Assembly: GCA_030150405.1 (NCBI GenBank)
Contig: JASLFU010000039.1
Location: forward strand, 1 to 64,000
Direction: 5' to 3'
Source: Ignatzschineria sp.
GTDB taxonomy: Bacteria; Pseudomonadota; Gammaproteobacteria; Cardiobacteriales; Wohlfahrtiimonadaceae
DNA length: 64,000 nucleotides
Made by a program: the position numbers and the translations under genes. Of the stretch, positions 25,907 to 35,901 are shown piece by piece (position 1 is the stretch's first letter; every line of letters begins with the position of its first letter). The notes beneath the pieces are model-generated. The model was not told the DNA's origin and did no database searches. It was given only the letters and a program-made list of their open reading frames with translations.

Positions 25907-27901
25907 CTAGTTAAAAAATACAACCCATGTCATGAGACCTAACAAGCCGATTACCATTAAAAATGCAGCATGATAAACGTAACCTGTCTGGATGCGTCTA
26001 AAGCCTGCGCCTAACGCCGATGCAACACGTGAAGCACCGAAAACTAAGCCTTGGTCAATCACTTTTTCATCAATCTTCGCCCATAAAGTGCGACCTAATG
26101 CCACAGCCCCATTGGCAAAGAACTTCTGATTGATATCGTCGAGATAATATTTATTATCAAATACCTTATAGAGCCCCGACTTCACCAATGTCTCTTTTGC
26201 ACGCTCTGCTACTTTCGGTTGCGCTAAGAAGGCATACCAAGCCACCACAACCCCTGCAATTGTGAGATAGAAGGCAGGAGCAATCAGCGCCTCTTTCGTC
26301 ATCTCCATAGAGCTCACAAAGCTCTCTTTCATCGCAAGTGCTGCTGGATGTACAGCGTCAAATACCGTAATAGACTCCTTCAGGAACTCTCCTGAGATCA
26401 TCGTTGGCGCCATCCACCAACCTAAAAGCACAGAGGGAATAGCTAATAAGATAAGAGGAAGAGTCACCACCCAAGGAGACTCTTTGGGCGCTTCAGGAAG
26501 AATCCCTTGAATTGCTCCATCTGTGGTTTTATCCACTTCATAACGGGCTTCGCCATGGAAAACCATAAAGTACATTCTAAAGGTATAGAGTGCCGTTAAG
26601 AAGACCCCGATAAGTAGGGAGTATTTAGCAAAACCCGATCCAAAAATCGTACTGTTATCGAGCGCCATTACAATACCCTCTTTCGAATAGTAGCCTGAGA
26701 AAAATGGCATCCCGATTAAAGCCAAAGCCCCTAAAAGAGTAGTAATCCAAGTAATAGGCATCCGTTTGCGAAGGCCGCCCATAAAGCGCATATCTTGTTC
26801 ATGACTCATACCAATAATTACAGAACCCGCTCCTAAGAAGAGCAGCGCTTTAAAAAAGGCGTGCGTTGTTAAATGGAACGCCGCTAATGAGTAGGTTGAC
26901 GCCCCTAACGCAACAGTCATATAACCGAGCTGTGAAATTGTTGAGTATGCAATCACACGCTTAATATCATTCTGGAAGAGCCCAAGGATTCCCATAAAGA
27001 GCGCAGTAATCGCCCCTAAGATCAGTACCATCGAGAGCGCTGCACTTGAAAGCTCATAGATCGGCGACATCCGCGCAACCATAAAGATGCCCGCTGTAAC
27101 CATCGTTGCTGCGTGAATAAGCGCTGAGATCGGAGTAGGACCTTCCATAGAATCGGGCAACCAAACATGCAAAGGAACTTGTGCCGATTTACCCATCGCT
27201 CCAATAAAGAGGAATACGGCAGCAAAGGTCATGATATTCCACTCACTACCTAAAAAGGAGAGAGTGCCCGCAGCATTCTCAAGCTCTGCAAATGCGCCGG
27301 AGTAGGTTAAAGAGTTGGTCATAAAGACAACACATGCAATCCCTACTAAGAATCCAAAGTCCCCCACCCGGTTTACTAAGAACGCCTTCATATTCGCGTA
27401 AGTAGCCGTAGGTTTTTTAAACCAGAAACCGATCAAGAGATAAGAGACTAAACCTACTGCCTCCCAGCCGAAGAAGAGCTGCATGAAGTTATTAGACATC
27501 ACGAGCATCAACATCGAAAAGGTAAAGAGCGAGATATAGCTAAAGAAGCGATTGTAGCCAGGATCACCCTTCATATAGCCGATGGAATAGATATGAACCA
27601 TTAAAGAAACGGAAGTAATCACCACCATCATCATTGCGGTGAGGTTATCGACTAAAAAGCCAACCCCAACACTAATGCCGCCTACATCCATCCAGGTATA
27701 GATATTCTCATCAAAGATCGGAGCATAGCCATTCACATGTTGCGATAACACATAAAGAGAGAGCGCCGCCGCAACACCAACAAAAAGAATTGTGACGCTA
27801 TGTGCCACTTTTTGAGGGATCACCCGGCAGAAGAGCCCAGCGATCATCGAGCCAAAAAGAGGCAATAAGACAATTAAAAGATATATGCTTTTTAATTCCA
27901 T
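25907..27901 (-). CDS. nuoL: NADH-quinone oxidoreductase subunit L
   Basis: The distal proton-pumping subunit of complex I, 664 residues with about 16 helices and the long lateral amphipathic helix region before the final anchor. Motifs include FFGWEAVGLVSYLLIGFW, KSAQVPLHVWLPDSMEGPT, ALIHAATMVTAGIFMVAR and KRVIAYSTISQLGYM. E. coli NuoL is 613 residues; the extra length lies in the C-terminal region. GAGGCTAACA precedes the ATG. Confidence 0.97.
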   Translation of the reverse strand: MELKSIYLLIVLLPLFGSMIAGLFCRVIPQKVAHSVTILFVGVAAALSLYVLSQHVNGYAPIFDENIYTWMDVGGISVGVGFLVDNLTAMMMVVITSVSLMVHIYSIGYMKGDPGYNRFFSYISLFTFSMLMLVMSNNFMQLFFGWEAVGLVSYLLIGFWFKKPTATYANMKAFLVNRVGDFGFLVGIACVVFMTNSLTYSGAFAELENAAGTLSFLGSEWNIMTFAAVFLFIGAMGKSAQVPLHVWLPDSMEGPTPISALIHAATMVTAGIFMVARMSPIYELSSAALSMVLILGAITALFMGILGLFQNDIKRVIAYSTISQLGYMTVALGASTYSLAAFHLTTHAFFKALLFLGAGSVIIGMSHEQDMRFMGGLRKRMPITWITTLLGALALIGMPFFSGYYSKEGIVMALDNSTIFGSGFAKYSLLIGVFLTALYTFRMYFMVFHGEARYEVDKTTDGAIQGILPEAPKESPWVVTLPLILLAIPSVLLGWWMAPTMISGEFLKESITVFDAVHPAALAMKESFVSSMEMTKEALIAPAFYLTIAGVVVAWYAFLAQPKVAERAKETLVKSGLYKVFDNKYYLDDINQKFFANGAVALGRTLWAKIDEKVIDQGLVFGASRVASALGAGFRRIQTGYVYHAAFLMVIGLLGLMTWVVFFN

Positions 27902-27903
27902 TG

Positions 27904-28212
27904 TTAGCCTCTTAACTCGTTAATTTCATCAACATTAATATCGCCGCGATTCTTAAAGACAAGTACTAAAATCGCAAGCCCGATAGCCGCTTCTGCCGCT
28001 GCTACTGCTAGCGTGAAGAAGACAAAGATCTGACCATGTAGATCGGCTGAAAACTGAGAAAATGCCACAAATAGGATACTGCTTGATAGAAGCATGAGCT
28101 CTATACACATCAACAGAACAATTAAGTTCCGGCGATTGATAAAGATCCCCGCTGCACTAATGCCAAAGAGTATCGTTGATAGAATGACATAATCGCTAAT
28201 GACTAAATTCAT
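27904..28212 (-). CDS. nuoK: NADH-quinone oxidoreductase subunit K
   Basis: A small three-helix membrane subunit (102 residues) at the quinone-to-antiporter junction. It shows RRNLIVLLMCIELMLLS, with the conserved membrane Glu, and a second conserved Glu in VAAAEAAIGLAILV. It is separated from nuoJ and nuoL by two bases each, so translation is tightly coupled. Confidence 0.97.
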   Translation of the reverse strand: MNLVISDYVILSTILFGISAAGIFINRRNLIVLLMCIELMLLSSSILFVAFSQFSADLHGQIFVFFTLAVAAAEAAIGLAILVLVFKNRGDINVDEINELRG

Positions 28213-28214
28213 CT

Positions 28215-28892
28215 CTATTTCTCCCCCTCATCCACTTTTTCGGCCTCTGCCTCTTCTTGTTCTGGCGTCGGCGCAACTACCGCAGATGCCATCTGTACAA
28301 CACGCACTCGATCTTTTGGATCCACCTTAATCTGTTTCGATACAGGAACATCCAGCCTGCGAAGTGGCCCAATACGACGCGTTAATGCGATTGCAGCGAT
28401 CATGGCAACAAGTAAGATAAGTGCCGTTGCTTCAAATGCATAGATATACTCTGTATAGAGCAATACACCTAGCTCTTGTGCGTTCGTTAAATCACTGCCT
28501 GCTCGCAATGTTTCCACCCCTGTTGCAAGCTCATATTTAGAAGCAATTAAACTATCGCCCCCAAGCACTACGATTAAGATCTCCGCTACAATCACCGCTA
28601 CAACTAAAAGAGCAATCGGCAGATATTTTACAAATCCCTCTCTTAACATATCGTGCGGAATATCGAGCATCATCACTGCAAAGAGGAAGAAGACCATCAC
28701 CGCGCCACAATAGATAATAATCAATGATAGCGCGAGAAACTCTGCCTGAAGCAACATCCAGCTACAGCTCACCGTAACAAAGACTAAAACCAGATGGAGA
28801 ACAGAGGTCATTGTATTTTTTGCTGCAATGACACGGATTGCAGAATAGACCGTAATCAGCGCAAAAATATAAAAAAGTATCTTAAATAACAT
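28215..28892 (-). CDS. nuoJ: NADH-quinone oxidoreductase subunit J
   Basis: A five-helix membrane subunit of complex I, 225 residues. It shows LSLIIIYCGAVMVFFLFAVMM, the conserved helix III region involved in coupling, and a charged cytoplasmic C-terminal tail rich in Glu (EEAEAEKVDEGEK), longer than in E. coli (184). Confidence 0.95.
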   Translation of the reverse strand: MLFKILFYIFALITVYSAIRVIAAKNTMTSVLHLVLVFVTVSCSWMLLQAEFLALSLIIIYCGAVMVFFLFAVMMLDIPHDMLREGFVKYLPIALLVVAVIVAEILIVVLGGDSLIASKYELATGVETLRAGSDLTNAQELGVLLYTEYIYAFEATALILLVAMIAAIALTRRIGPLRRLDVPVSKQIKVDPKDRVRVVQMASAVVAPTPEQEEAEAEKVDEGEK

Positions 28893-28902
28893 CTCTATCT
28901 CC

Positions 28903-29394
28903 TTAGTATGAATTTGAGTCTAGAGCACGATCCGCTGCGATCTGCACTTCATACTTATCACCGATCGCAAGAAGAGTCTCTTTAGTGACAATATTGTCCC
29001 CCTTCTCCTCCATGTGATACTCAAATACACGAGTTAACACAATGGAATCGACTGGGCATGCTTGCTCACAAAGGCCACAGAAAATACATTTAAAGAGATC
29101 AATATCGTATCGTGTTGTACGGCGTGTCCCATCATCCCGCTCCTCAGTATCAATTGTAATAGCTAATGCAGGGCAGACTGCCTCACAAAGTTTACAAGCG
29201 ATACATCGCTCTTCACCATTAGGATAACGACGAAGGGCATGTAAGCCTCGAAAACGATTGGACTGCGGCGTCTTTTCTTCTGGATAAGAGACGGTAAACT
29301 TCGGTCTCCAGAGATAGCGCCAGGTGATCCCTAAACCTTTACGCAACTCTTTTAGAGTGAACGTGTCGTAAAGTGATTTTAAATATTTAAACAT
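28903..29394 (-). CDS. nuoI: NADH-quinone oxidoreductase subunit I
   Basis: The peripheral arm subunit carrying clusters N6a and N6b next to the quinone site. The 163-residue protein has two complete 4Fe-4S motifs, CIACKLCEAVCPALAI and CIFCGLCEQACPVDSI, and an N-terminal amphipathic helix. The length is near E. coli (180). Confidence 0.97.
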   Translation of the reverse strand: MFKYLKSLYDTFTLKELRKGLGITWRYLWRPKFTVSYPEEKTPQSNRFRGLHALRRYPNGEERCIACKLCEAVCPALAITIDTEERDDGTRRTTRYDIDLFKCIFCGLCEQACPVDSIVLTRVFEYHMEEKGDNIVTKETLLAIGDKYEVQIAADRALDSNSY

Positions 29395-29416
29395 TAATAA
29401 TCCCTACCCTATTTCT

Positions 29417-30469
29417 CTAGAACCAAGGTTTTAAGCCGATGCCATACATCACCAGAACAACGGCAATCCAAATAAGCGCAATCGGAATAAAGAACTTCCA
29501 ACCTAAACGCATAATTTGGTCATAACGATAACCTGGGAATGTGGCTCTTACCCAAATAATTGCAAAGAGGAAAAACGCCATTTTGAGGAACATCCAATAG
29601 ATCCCATCGCTCGCTAAAAAGGAGAGAAGTGGGATATTTTCGATCACCGCCACGCCCGATAGAGGGGATAGCCAACCTCCAAAAAAGAGAAGCGTAATAA
29701 GTGCGGACATTAAGATCATATTGGCATATTCCGCTAGGTAGAAGCTTGCAAATCCTGTTCCGGAGTATTCAGTAAAGAATCCTGCAATGATCTCCGACTC
29801 CCCCTCTACAACAGCAAAGGGTGCACGATTAAGCTCTGCTAATCCTGCGATAAAGTAGATCACTGCCATCGGAAAGAGGGGAATAAAATACCAGTTTATT
29901 AACCCTAAAGAGCCCGATTGCGCTTTAACAATATCGGTGAGATTTAAGCTACCTGCGATCATCACCACTGTAATTAAAGCAAAACCCATAGCCAGCTCAT
30001 AAGAGACCACTTGCGCTGCACTTCGCACAGCTCCAAAGATCGCAAATTTAGAGTTAGATCCCCAGCCCCCTAAAAGCGATGCGTAGATCCCTAACGAAGT
30101 CATCGCTAAAATATAAAGAAGGCTTGAGTCCATCGCTGAGCCCACTAACCCCTCCCCAAAGGGGATCACCGCCCAAGCGGCAAAAGAGGTTGTGACCGCA
30201 ATAAAGGGAGCAATAACAAACATTGCTTTGTTCGCTGCCGAAGGGATCACCCACTCTTTGAAGATCATCTTAATAAGATCCGCAAAAGGCTGAAGCAATC
30301 CCCATGGGCCAACCTGATTTGGGCCTAAGCGGATATGCATATATCCTAAAATTTTACGCTCTGCTAATGTTAAATATGCAACAGCAATAACCATCGGCAA
30401 GATAATCGCCAATGTTTTTAGCAAAGACCAAACTAAAGGATAGTGAATAATCGCCATAATCATATCCAT
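29417..30469 (-). CDS. nuoH: NADH-quinone oxidoreductase subunit H
   Basis: The membrane subunit forming much of the quinone chamber; 350 residues with eight helices. Key segments are ERKILGYMHIRLGPNQVGP, LAELNRAPFAVVEGESEI and GFFTEYSGTGFASFYLAEY. It abuts nuoG with no spacer; the SD GGAGGC is inside the end of nuoG. Confidence 0.97.
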   Translation of the reverse strand: MDMIMAIIHYPLVWSLLKTLAIILPMVIAVAYLTLAERKILGYMHIRLGPNQVGPWGLLQPFADLIKMIFKEWVIPSAANKAMFVIAPFIAVTTSFAAWAVIPFGEGLVGSAMDSSLLYILAMTSLGIYASLLGGWGSNSKFAIFGAVRSAAQVVSYELAMGFALITVVMIAGSLNLTDIVKAQSGSLGLINWYFIPLFPMAVIYFIAGLAELNRAPFAVVEGESEIIAGFFTEYSGTGFASFYLAEYANMILMSALITLLFFGGWLSPLSGVAVIENIPLLSFLASDGIYWMFLKMAFFLFAIIWVRATFPGYRYDQIMRLGWKFFIPIALIWIAVVLVMYGIGLKPWF

Positions 30470-32800
30470 TTACTTAGCCTCCCCTAGAGTTTTATAAAAT
30501 TGTGTCGCCCCAGCATACTCAGTGGGAATACGCACACAACCTGCCGCAACCTTTTCAGATACTCTCGATCTAAAACCTGCCTCTGCAGAGAAGTTTTGCA
30601 TACCTGTGGCCTCTTCTGCTTGATTATTAAAGGCAATGCGAGATTTTGCGGCTAAAGGTGTTTTCTGTAGCGCTGTAGCCCGGCGAGTATAAGCGTTAAC
30701 AGAGTAGATAGAAGTCACCGGAATAGCGGTTAATCCCTCTCGCTTTTCAGCTTGATAAGTTGCCGAAGTTGTCTCAACAAAATTGGTCGCCTTATCGATC
30801 TGCTCGCCAAATTGAGCCATCCACTCCTCAAGAAGATCGCTTGAGCTTACTTGCTCAAAGCCCTCGAGCTTAAAGTAGTTTCCTAAAACTCGGAGAATCT
30901 TCCAAATAGGACGCGCTTCCCCTACAGGAAGGCTTGCAGATTGAAGCGTCTGCACATTACCCTCAAGACTCATAAAGCTTCCTGAGGTCTCTCCCCAAGC
31001 AGCTCCGGGAAGGATGACATTGGCCATCGATTTAAGGGCATCACTTGCAAATGGAGTGATCGCAATCACAGCCTCTGCTTTTTCCACCATCTCTTTAAAA
31101 GCGCTGCGCTCCGCAAAATCGGCTTCCTCAATGGCACCAACTAGCACTAAGGCTTTAAGGTCGCTCTCTAACATCTCAGAAAGATTAAAGCCTGCAGCCT
31201 TAGCGCCTAGTCCGGTTAATTCAGCTCCGGAACTATTTGCTCCCTCTGTAAAATAACCAAAGCTTGCGCCGGTGATCTCTGCAATCTCCTTCGCTAAGGC
31301 CCGAATCGCTCCAAAGTTAGGATGCGCAATCGCTTCCCGACCTAAGACGACCCAACCCTTTTCGCCTGAAAGCAGTTGCTTCGCTACATTGTTCGCGACC
31401 TCAGAATCGTTCGCATCTTCAAGCAGTCTACTTAATGCGCCACTGGGGGTAACTCCCTTTTCTGCTGCTACAGCTTTTAAGGTTGTCGCTAATTCTGCTA
31501 CCCAATCATAAGGATGCGCGACAATTACATTCTCCATCTCATGGAGCTGGTCAGCATTGTAAGTACCGAGCAAGGAGACTTTAGCCCCTCTCTTTACCGC
31601 ATCCCGTAAACGGATCGCCAATACCGGCACTTCCATGCGGGGATCAGCACCTACAAGAAAGATCGAATCTAACTGATTCACTTCTGGAATCTTAAGCCCT
31701 AGACCACGGAAGAGCGGCTCATCTTTATCGCCACTAAAATCTCTCTGATTAAATCGATAATCGATATTATGGATACCTAAGCCTTCGCTCAATTTTTTTG
31801 TTAGCTGCATCTCCTCGAGCGTTGCTAAAGGAGAGACTAAAACACCAATTTTATCTGCACCATACTTCTCTAAAGCACCTTCAAGCAGAAGCGTCGTTGC
31901 AGTTAGAGCAGACTCCCAAGAGGTTTTTTCGAGATTTCCTTCACCATCATCAATCAGTGGTATTGTCGCTCGATCATCGGCATGGAGAGCCTCGTAACTA
32001 AAGCGGTCTCGGTCGGAGATCCACGCCTCATTAATAGCGTCATTTCTACGTGCAGCTACCCGCTCCACACGCCCCCGAAGGGTATGTATTTCGGTATTTG
32101 TTCCTAACCCATCATGTACGCTAACAGAAGCATGATTCACATACTCCCATGGGCGAGCCTTATATTTAGAGGGCTTTGCCGTTAACGCGCCAACAGGGCA
32201 GATATCGATAATATTCCCCGAAACTTCTGAAGTTAAGGAGTGTTCAATATAGGTCGTAATCTCTAAACGATCGCCACGATCAACCCCGCCCAGTTCACGT
32301 AAACCTGCAATCTCATCACCATAACGCACGCAACGTGTACATTGGATACAGCGATTCATAAAGGTTTCAACTAAGGGACCGATATCGATCTTCTCAACAT
32401 GGCGTTTCTCTTCAATAAAGAGAGAATTATTTTGCCCATATTCTGCCGAATAATCTTGCAATTCACACTCGCCACCCTGATCACAGATCGGACAATCTAA
32501 AGGGTGATTAATAAGGAGAAACTCCATCACCGCTTTTTGTGCTTCTCGCGCTTTCTCGCTTCGGGTACGCACTACCATTCCATCCATAATGGGCGTTGCA
32601 CATGCAGGCGCAGGTTTCGGCATACGCTCCACATCCACTAAACACATGCGGCAGCTCGCAGCAATCGATAGTTTATCGTGATAGCAGAAACGAGGGATCG
32701 TAATTCCTTCTCGATCTGCAACTTCAATGAGCATCGAGCCTGCTGGCGCTTCTATTTTCTTGCCATCAATTTCGATAGTGAGCAGATTTTCATTAGTCAT
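30470..32800 (-). CDS. nuoG: NADH-quinone oxidoreductase subunit G
   Basis: The largest peripheral subunit of complex I, 776 residues. It has an N-terminal 2Fe-2S ferredoxin domain (CYHDKLSIAASCRMCLVDVE), the His-Cys cluster (HPLDCPICDQGGECELQ), a CIQCTRCVRYGDEIAG 4Fe-4S pair, then a molybdopterin oxidoreductase-like domain that has no pterin. The start at 32800 overlaps nuoF by eight bases, with GAGGGAG six bases upstream. An in-frame start at 32836 lies inside nuoF and is rejected. Confidence 0.95.
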   Translation of the reverse strand: MTNENLLTIEIDGKKIEAPAGSMLIEVADREGITIPRFCYHDKLSIAASCRMCLVDVERMPKPAPACATPIMDGMVVRTRSEKAREAQKAVMEFLLINHPLDCPICDQGGECELQDYSAEYGQNNSLFIEEKRHVEKIDIGPLVETFMNRCIQCTRCVRYGDEIAGLRELGGVDRGDRLEITTYIEHSLTSEVSGNIIDICPVGALTAKPSKYKARPWEYVNHASVSVHDGLGTNTEIHTLRGRVERVAARRNDAINEAWISDRDRFSYEALHADDRATIPLIDDGEGNLEKTSWESALTATTLLLEGALEKYGADKIGVLVSPLATLEEMQLTKKLSEGLGIHNIDYRFNQRDFSGDKDEPLFRGLGLKIPEVNQLDSIFLVGADPRMEVPVLAIRLRDAVKRGAKVSLLGTYNADQLHEMENVIVAHPYDWVAELATTLKAVAAEKGVTPSGALSRLLEDANDSEVANNVAKQLLSGEKGWVVLGREAIAHPNFGAIRALAKEIAEITGASFGYFTEGANSSGAELTGLGAKAAGFNLSEMLESDLKALVLVGAIEEADFAERSAFKEMVEKAEAVIAITPFASDALKSMANVILPGAAWGETSGSFMSLEGNVQTLQSASLPVGEARPIWKILRVLGNYFKLEGFEQVSSSDLLEEWMAQFGEQIDKATNFVETTSATYQAEKREGLTAIPVTSIYSVNAYTRRATALQKTPLAAKSRIAFNNQAEEATGMQNFSAEAGFRSRVSEKVAAGCVRIPTEYAGATQFYKTLGEAK

Positions 32801-34085
32801 TATTTGCTCCCTCAACCATACTTCTCCCATGCTCAATATAGTATTTGAACTCTTCTGGGAAATGTTTAATAAAGCTTAAAACTGGAGCTGCAGCCGCATC
32901 CCCAAGTGCACAGATTGTGCGCCCTTCAATATTTTTTGAGACATGTACTAAACGCTCAAGATCCTCTGGCTTACCTTCACCATCTAAAATTCGGCTAACA
33001 ATACGGTAGATCCAGCCTGTTCCTTCACGGCAAGGCGTACATTGCCCGCAGGATTCACTAAAGTAGAAGCTTGAGAGAGTCTTTAGCGCTTTTACCATGT
33101 CGGTGGTCTCATCCATCACGATAACAGCGCCCGATCCCATCATCGAACCTGCCTCTTTCGCAATAGAGTCATAATCCATATTTGTGCGCATCATGACATC
33201 ACCGGGTACAACCGGTACAGAAGAGCCTCCCGGAATCACCGCTTTAATTTTGCGCCCTTTCCAGATTCCCCCAGCAAGCTCTAAAAGGTCCTTAAATGGC
33301 GTGCCCATCGGAATCTCATAGTTACCGGGCTTGGCTACGTGCCCCGAAACAGAGAAGATCTTTTGCCCGCCAGCTCCAGGAATCCCATGATTTTGAAACC
33401 ATTCAGAGCCGTTACGAATAATGCGCCCTACTGAAGCAAGCGATTCACAGTTATTAATGGTGGTTGGTTTACCATAAAGCCCCACTGCCGCAGGGAAAGG
33501 GGGTTTGAAGCGTGGCTGCCCCTTTTTACCTTCAAGCGACTCCAAAAGCGCAGTCTCTTCACCACAAATATAAGCGCCCGCCCCTAAAGCTCCATAAAGT
33601 TCTACAGAGATACCAGAGCCTTGAATATTCTCTCCTAAGAGCCCCGCATCGCGCGCCTCTTGTACAGCCGCCTCAAAGCGATGAAAAGGCTCTCCACTAA
33701 ATTCGCCACGCATATAGTTATAACCGACTTTAGCGCCAATAGCGTAAGCAGCAATGGCCATTCCTTCCACAAGAGCGTGGGGGTTATAACGCAAAATATC
33801 TCTATCTTTACAGGTGCCGGGCTCTGATTCATCCGAATTACAGACAAGGTAGCTTGTGCCATCTTCATTTTTAGGCATAAAGCTCCACTTCACACCCGTT
33901 GGGAACCCTGCGCCCCCTCGACCACGAAGCTCGGAGGCTTTCACCATCTCGATCACCTCGTCTTTGCTGAGCTCCCCTCGAAGAATCTTTCTCCATCCCT
34001 CATAGCCCCCTAAGCTCTCATAGGTCTTAAGCGACCATGGCTCATCGTGCCCTAAGGTGAAATAACAAACTTCATTTCTAACCAT
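32793..34085 (-). CDS. nuoF: NADH-quinone oxidoreductase subunit F
   Basis: The NADH- and FMN-binding subunit, 430 residues. It has the NADH/FMN glycine-rich loop ELRGRGGAGFPTGVKW, CNSDESEPGTCKDR, INNCESLASVG and the N3 cluster motif ESCGQCTPCREGTGW. It abuts nuoE upstream and overlaps nuoG downstream. Confidence 0.97.
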   Translation of the reverse strand: MVRNEVCYFTLGHDEPWSLKTYESLGGYEGWRKILRGELSKDEVIEMVKASELRGRGGAGFPTGVKWSFMPKNEDGTSYLVCNSDESEPGTCKDRDILRYNPHALVEGMAIAAYAIGAKVGYNYMRGEFSGEPFHRFEAAVQEARDAGLLGENIQGSGISVELYGALGAGAYICGEETALLESLEGKKGQPRFKPPFPAAVGLYGKPTTINNCESLASVGRIIRNGSEWFQNHGIPGAGGQKIFSVSGHVAKPGNYEIPMGTPFKDLLELAGGIWKGRKIKAVIPGGSSVPVVPGDVMMRTNMDYDSIAKEAGSMMGSGAVIVMDETTDMVKALKTLSSFYFSESCGQCTPCREGTGWIYRIVSRILDGEGKPEDLERLVHVSKNIEGRTICALGDAAAAPVLSFIKHFPEEFKYYIEHGRSMVEGANND

Positions 34086-34601
34086 TTAGTTTGCCTCTTT
34101 TTCTTTCGCTTCAATACTATCGAGAATCGCATCGAGCTTTTCGATGGTGAGATTCTCGTGGTATTCATGATTAATCAATGCTGCTGGTGCGGCAGTACAA
34201 GCGGCGATACACTCATCCTCTTTCTTTAAAGAGAAGATGCCATCTGGAGTAGATTCTCCCGCCTTAATACCTAAGCGCTCCTCCACATGAGCTAAAAGCT
34301 CCTCCCCTCCCCGCAACATACAAGAGATATTAGTGCAGATAAGCAGCGCATTGCGCCCACAGGGCTTTGTTTCAAAGTTAGAGTAGAAGGATGCCACCTC
34401 ATAGACCGCAATAGGAGGCAAAGAGAGGTAATCCGCAATAGCGTCCATTAGCTCTACGGTTAAATACCCTTCATTATCGTGCTGCACTTCTCTTAAGGCA
34501 GCGATCAAAGCCGATTGCTTTCTATCTTCCGGGAAACGGGCTAGCCAGCGATCAATCTCTGCTCTTGCGCGACTACTTAAAATACTTTCTTTCTCTTTCA
34601 T
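34086..34601 (-). CDS. nuoE: NADH-quinone oxidoreductase subunit E
   Basis: A thioredoxin-like 2Fe-2S subunit (cluster N1a), 171 residues. It has ASFYSNFETKPCGRN, the first ligand pair CTNISC and the second CIAAC. The ribosome site before the ATG is weak, following a 34-base gap from nuoD. Confidence 0.95.
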   Translation of the reverse strand: MKEKESILSSRARAEIDRWLARFPEDRKQSALIAALREVQHDNEGYLTVELMDAIADYLSLPPIAVYEVASFYSNFETKPCGRNALLICTNISCMLRGGEELLAHVEERLGIKAGESTPDGIFSLKKEDECIAACTAAPAALINHEYHENLTIEKLDAILDSIEAKEKEAN

Positions 34602-34635
34602 CTTAGCTACTCAACAATCGTTTTATTCTTAAAAT

Positions 34636-35895
34636 TTAGCGGTCAATATCCCCGAAAACCATATCCTGCGTTCCTAAAATAGCCACAAGGTCCGATAACA
34701 TATGACCTTTGGACATCTCTTGGGTTGCAGCGATATGGGCAAATCCTGGTGCACGGAGCTTCACACGATATGGCTTATTCGCTCCATCTGATACAAGATA
34801 AACACCAAATTCACCCTTCGGATGCTCCACAGCGGCATAAGCCTCCCCTTCGGGAACACAAAAGCCCTCTGTAAAGACCTTAAATTGCTGGATAAGCGCT
34901 TCCATATCCTCTTTTACATCTGCACGCTTAGGAATCGTCACCCGGCTATCCTCTGCCATAATCGGCCCATCATTCTCTCGAAGCCAAGCGATACACTGCT
35001 TCATAATACGGGCTGATTGGACCATCTCCTCTAAACGCACAAGGAACCGATCGTAACAATCCCCATTCGTACCTACCGGAACATCAAACTCAAGCTGATC
35101 ATATACGGAATAGGGTTGCGTCTTACGAAGATCCCACTCAACACCAGAGCCCCGTAACATAGGACCTGAAAAACCAAGCTCTAATGCTCGCTCAGCAGAA
35201 ACAACGCCAATCCCCACTACACGTTGCTTCCAGATGCGGTTACCCACAAGAAGATCGCGATACTCCACCATATTCTCATTGACGAAGCGATCACAAAAAT
35301 CTTCTAAGAAATCTAATACATCCCCTTGGCGAGCAGCATTAATACGCTCAAGCTTCTTCTTCGAGCGGAATTTACTCGGCTGATATTGTGGCATCTGCTT
35401 AGGAAGCTCTTTCGCCACCCCACCCACACGATAGTAGAAAGGATGAACTCGCGCCCCCGTAATGGCTTCTTGTACGTCATAAAGCTCTTCACGGTCACGG
35501 AAGCAGTAGAGAAGCATCGCCATAGCTCCTAAGTCGTGCCCGTGTGCGCCGAGCCACATTAGGTGGTTCATGATGCGGGTCGCCTCATCGAGAAGCACTC
35601 GGATATATTGCGCACGAATGGGTACTTCAATCCCTAGCAACTTCTCCACAGCCAGCACAAATGCATGTTCGTTATTTAAGCAGGAGCAGTAATCCAAACG
35701 ATCCATATAACCAATCGATTGGGTATATGGTTTGGCTTCCATAAGCTTTTCTGTGCCCCGATGGAGAAGTCCGATATGCACATCCGCCCGCTCAACCGTC
35801 TCCCCCTGAAGCTCAAGGATCATACGCATAACACCATGCGCAGCCGGATGTTGCGGACCAAAGTTTAGTGTGTAGTTTTCAATATTTGTTGCCAT
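34636..35895 (-). CDS. nuoD: NADH-quinone oxidoreductase subunit D
   Basis: The 49-kDa-type subunit that lines the quinone pocket; 419 residues and not fused to NuoC, unlike in E. coli. It shows FGPQHPAAHGVMR, LLHRGTEKLME, YCSCLNNEHAF and a C-terminal GTQDMVFGDIDR. The tail matches the hydrogenase-derived signature. Confidence 0.97.
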   Translation of the reverse strand: MATNIENYTLNFGPQHPAAHGVMRMILELQGETVERADVHIGLLHRGTEKLMEAKPYTQSIGYMDRLDYCSCLNNEHAFVLAVEKLLGIEVPIRAQYIRVLLDEATRIMNHLMWLGAHGHDLGAMAMLLYCFRDREELYDVQEAITGARVHPFYYRVGGVAKELPKQMPQYQPSKFRSKKKLERINAARQGDVLDFLEDFCDRFVNENMVEYRDLLVGNRIWKQRVVGIGVVSAERALELGFSGPMLRGSGVEWDLRKTQPYSVYDQLEFDVPVGTNGDCYDRFLVRLEEMVQSARIMKQCIAWLRENDGPIMAEDSRVTIPKRADVKEDMEALIQQFKVFTEGFCVPEGEAYAAVEHPKGEFGVYLVSDGANKPYRVKLRAPGFAHIAATQEMSKGHMLSDLVAILGTQDMVFGDIDR

Positions 35896-35901
35896 CTCTC
35901 T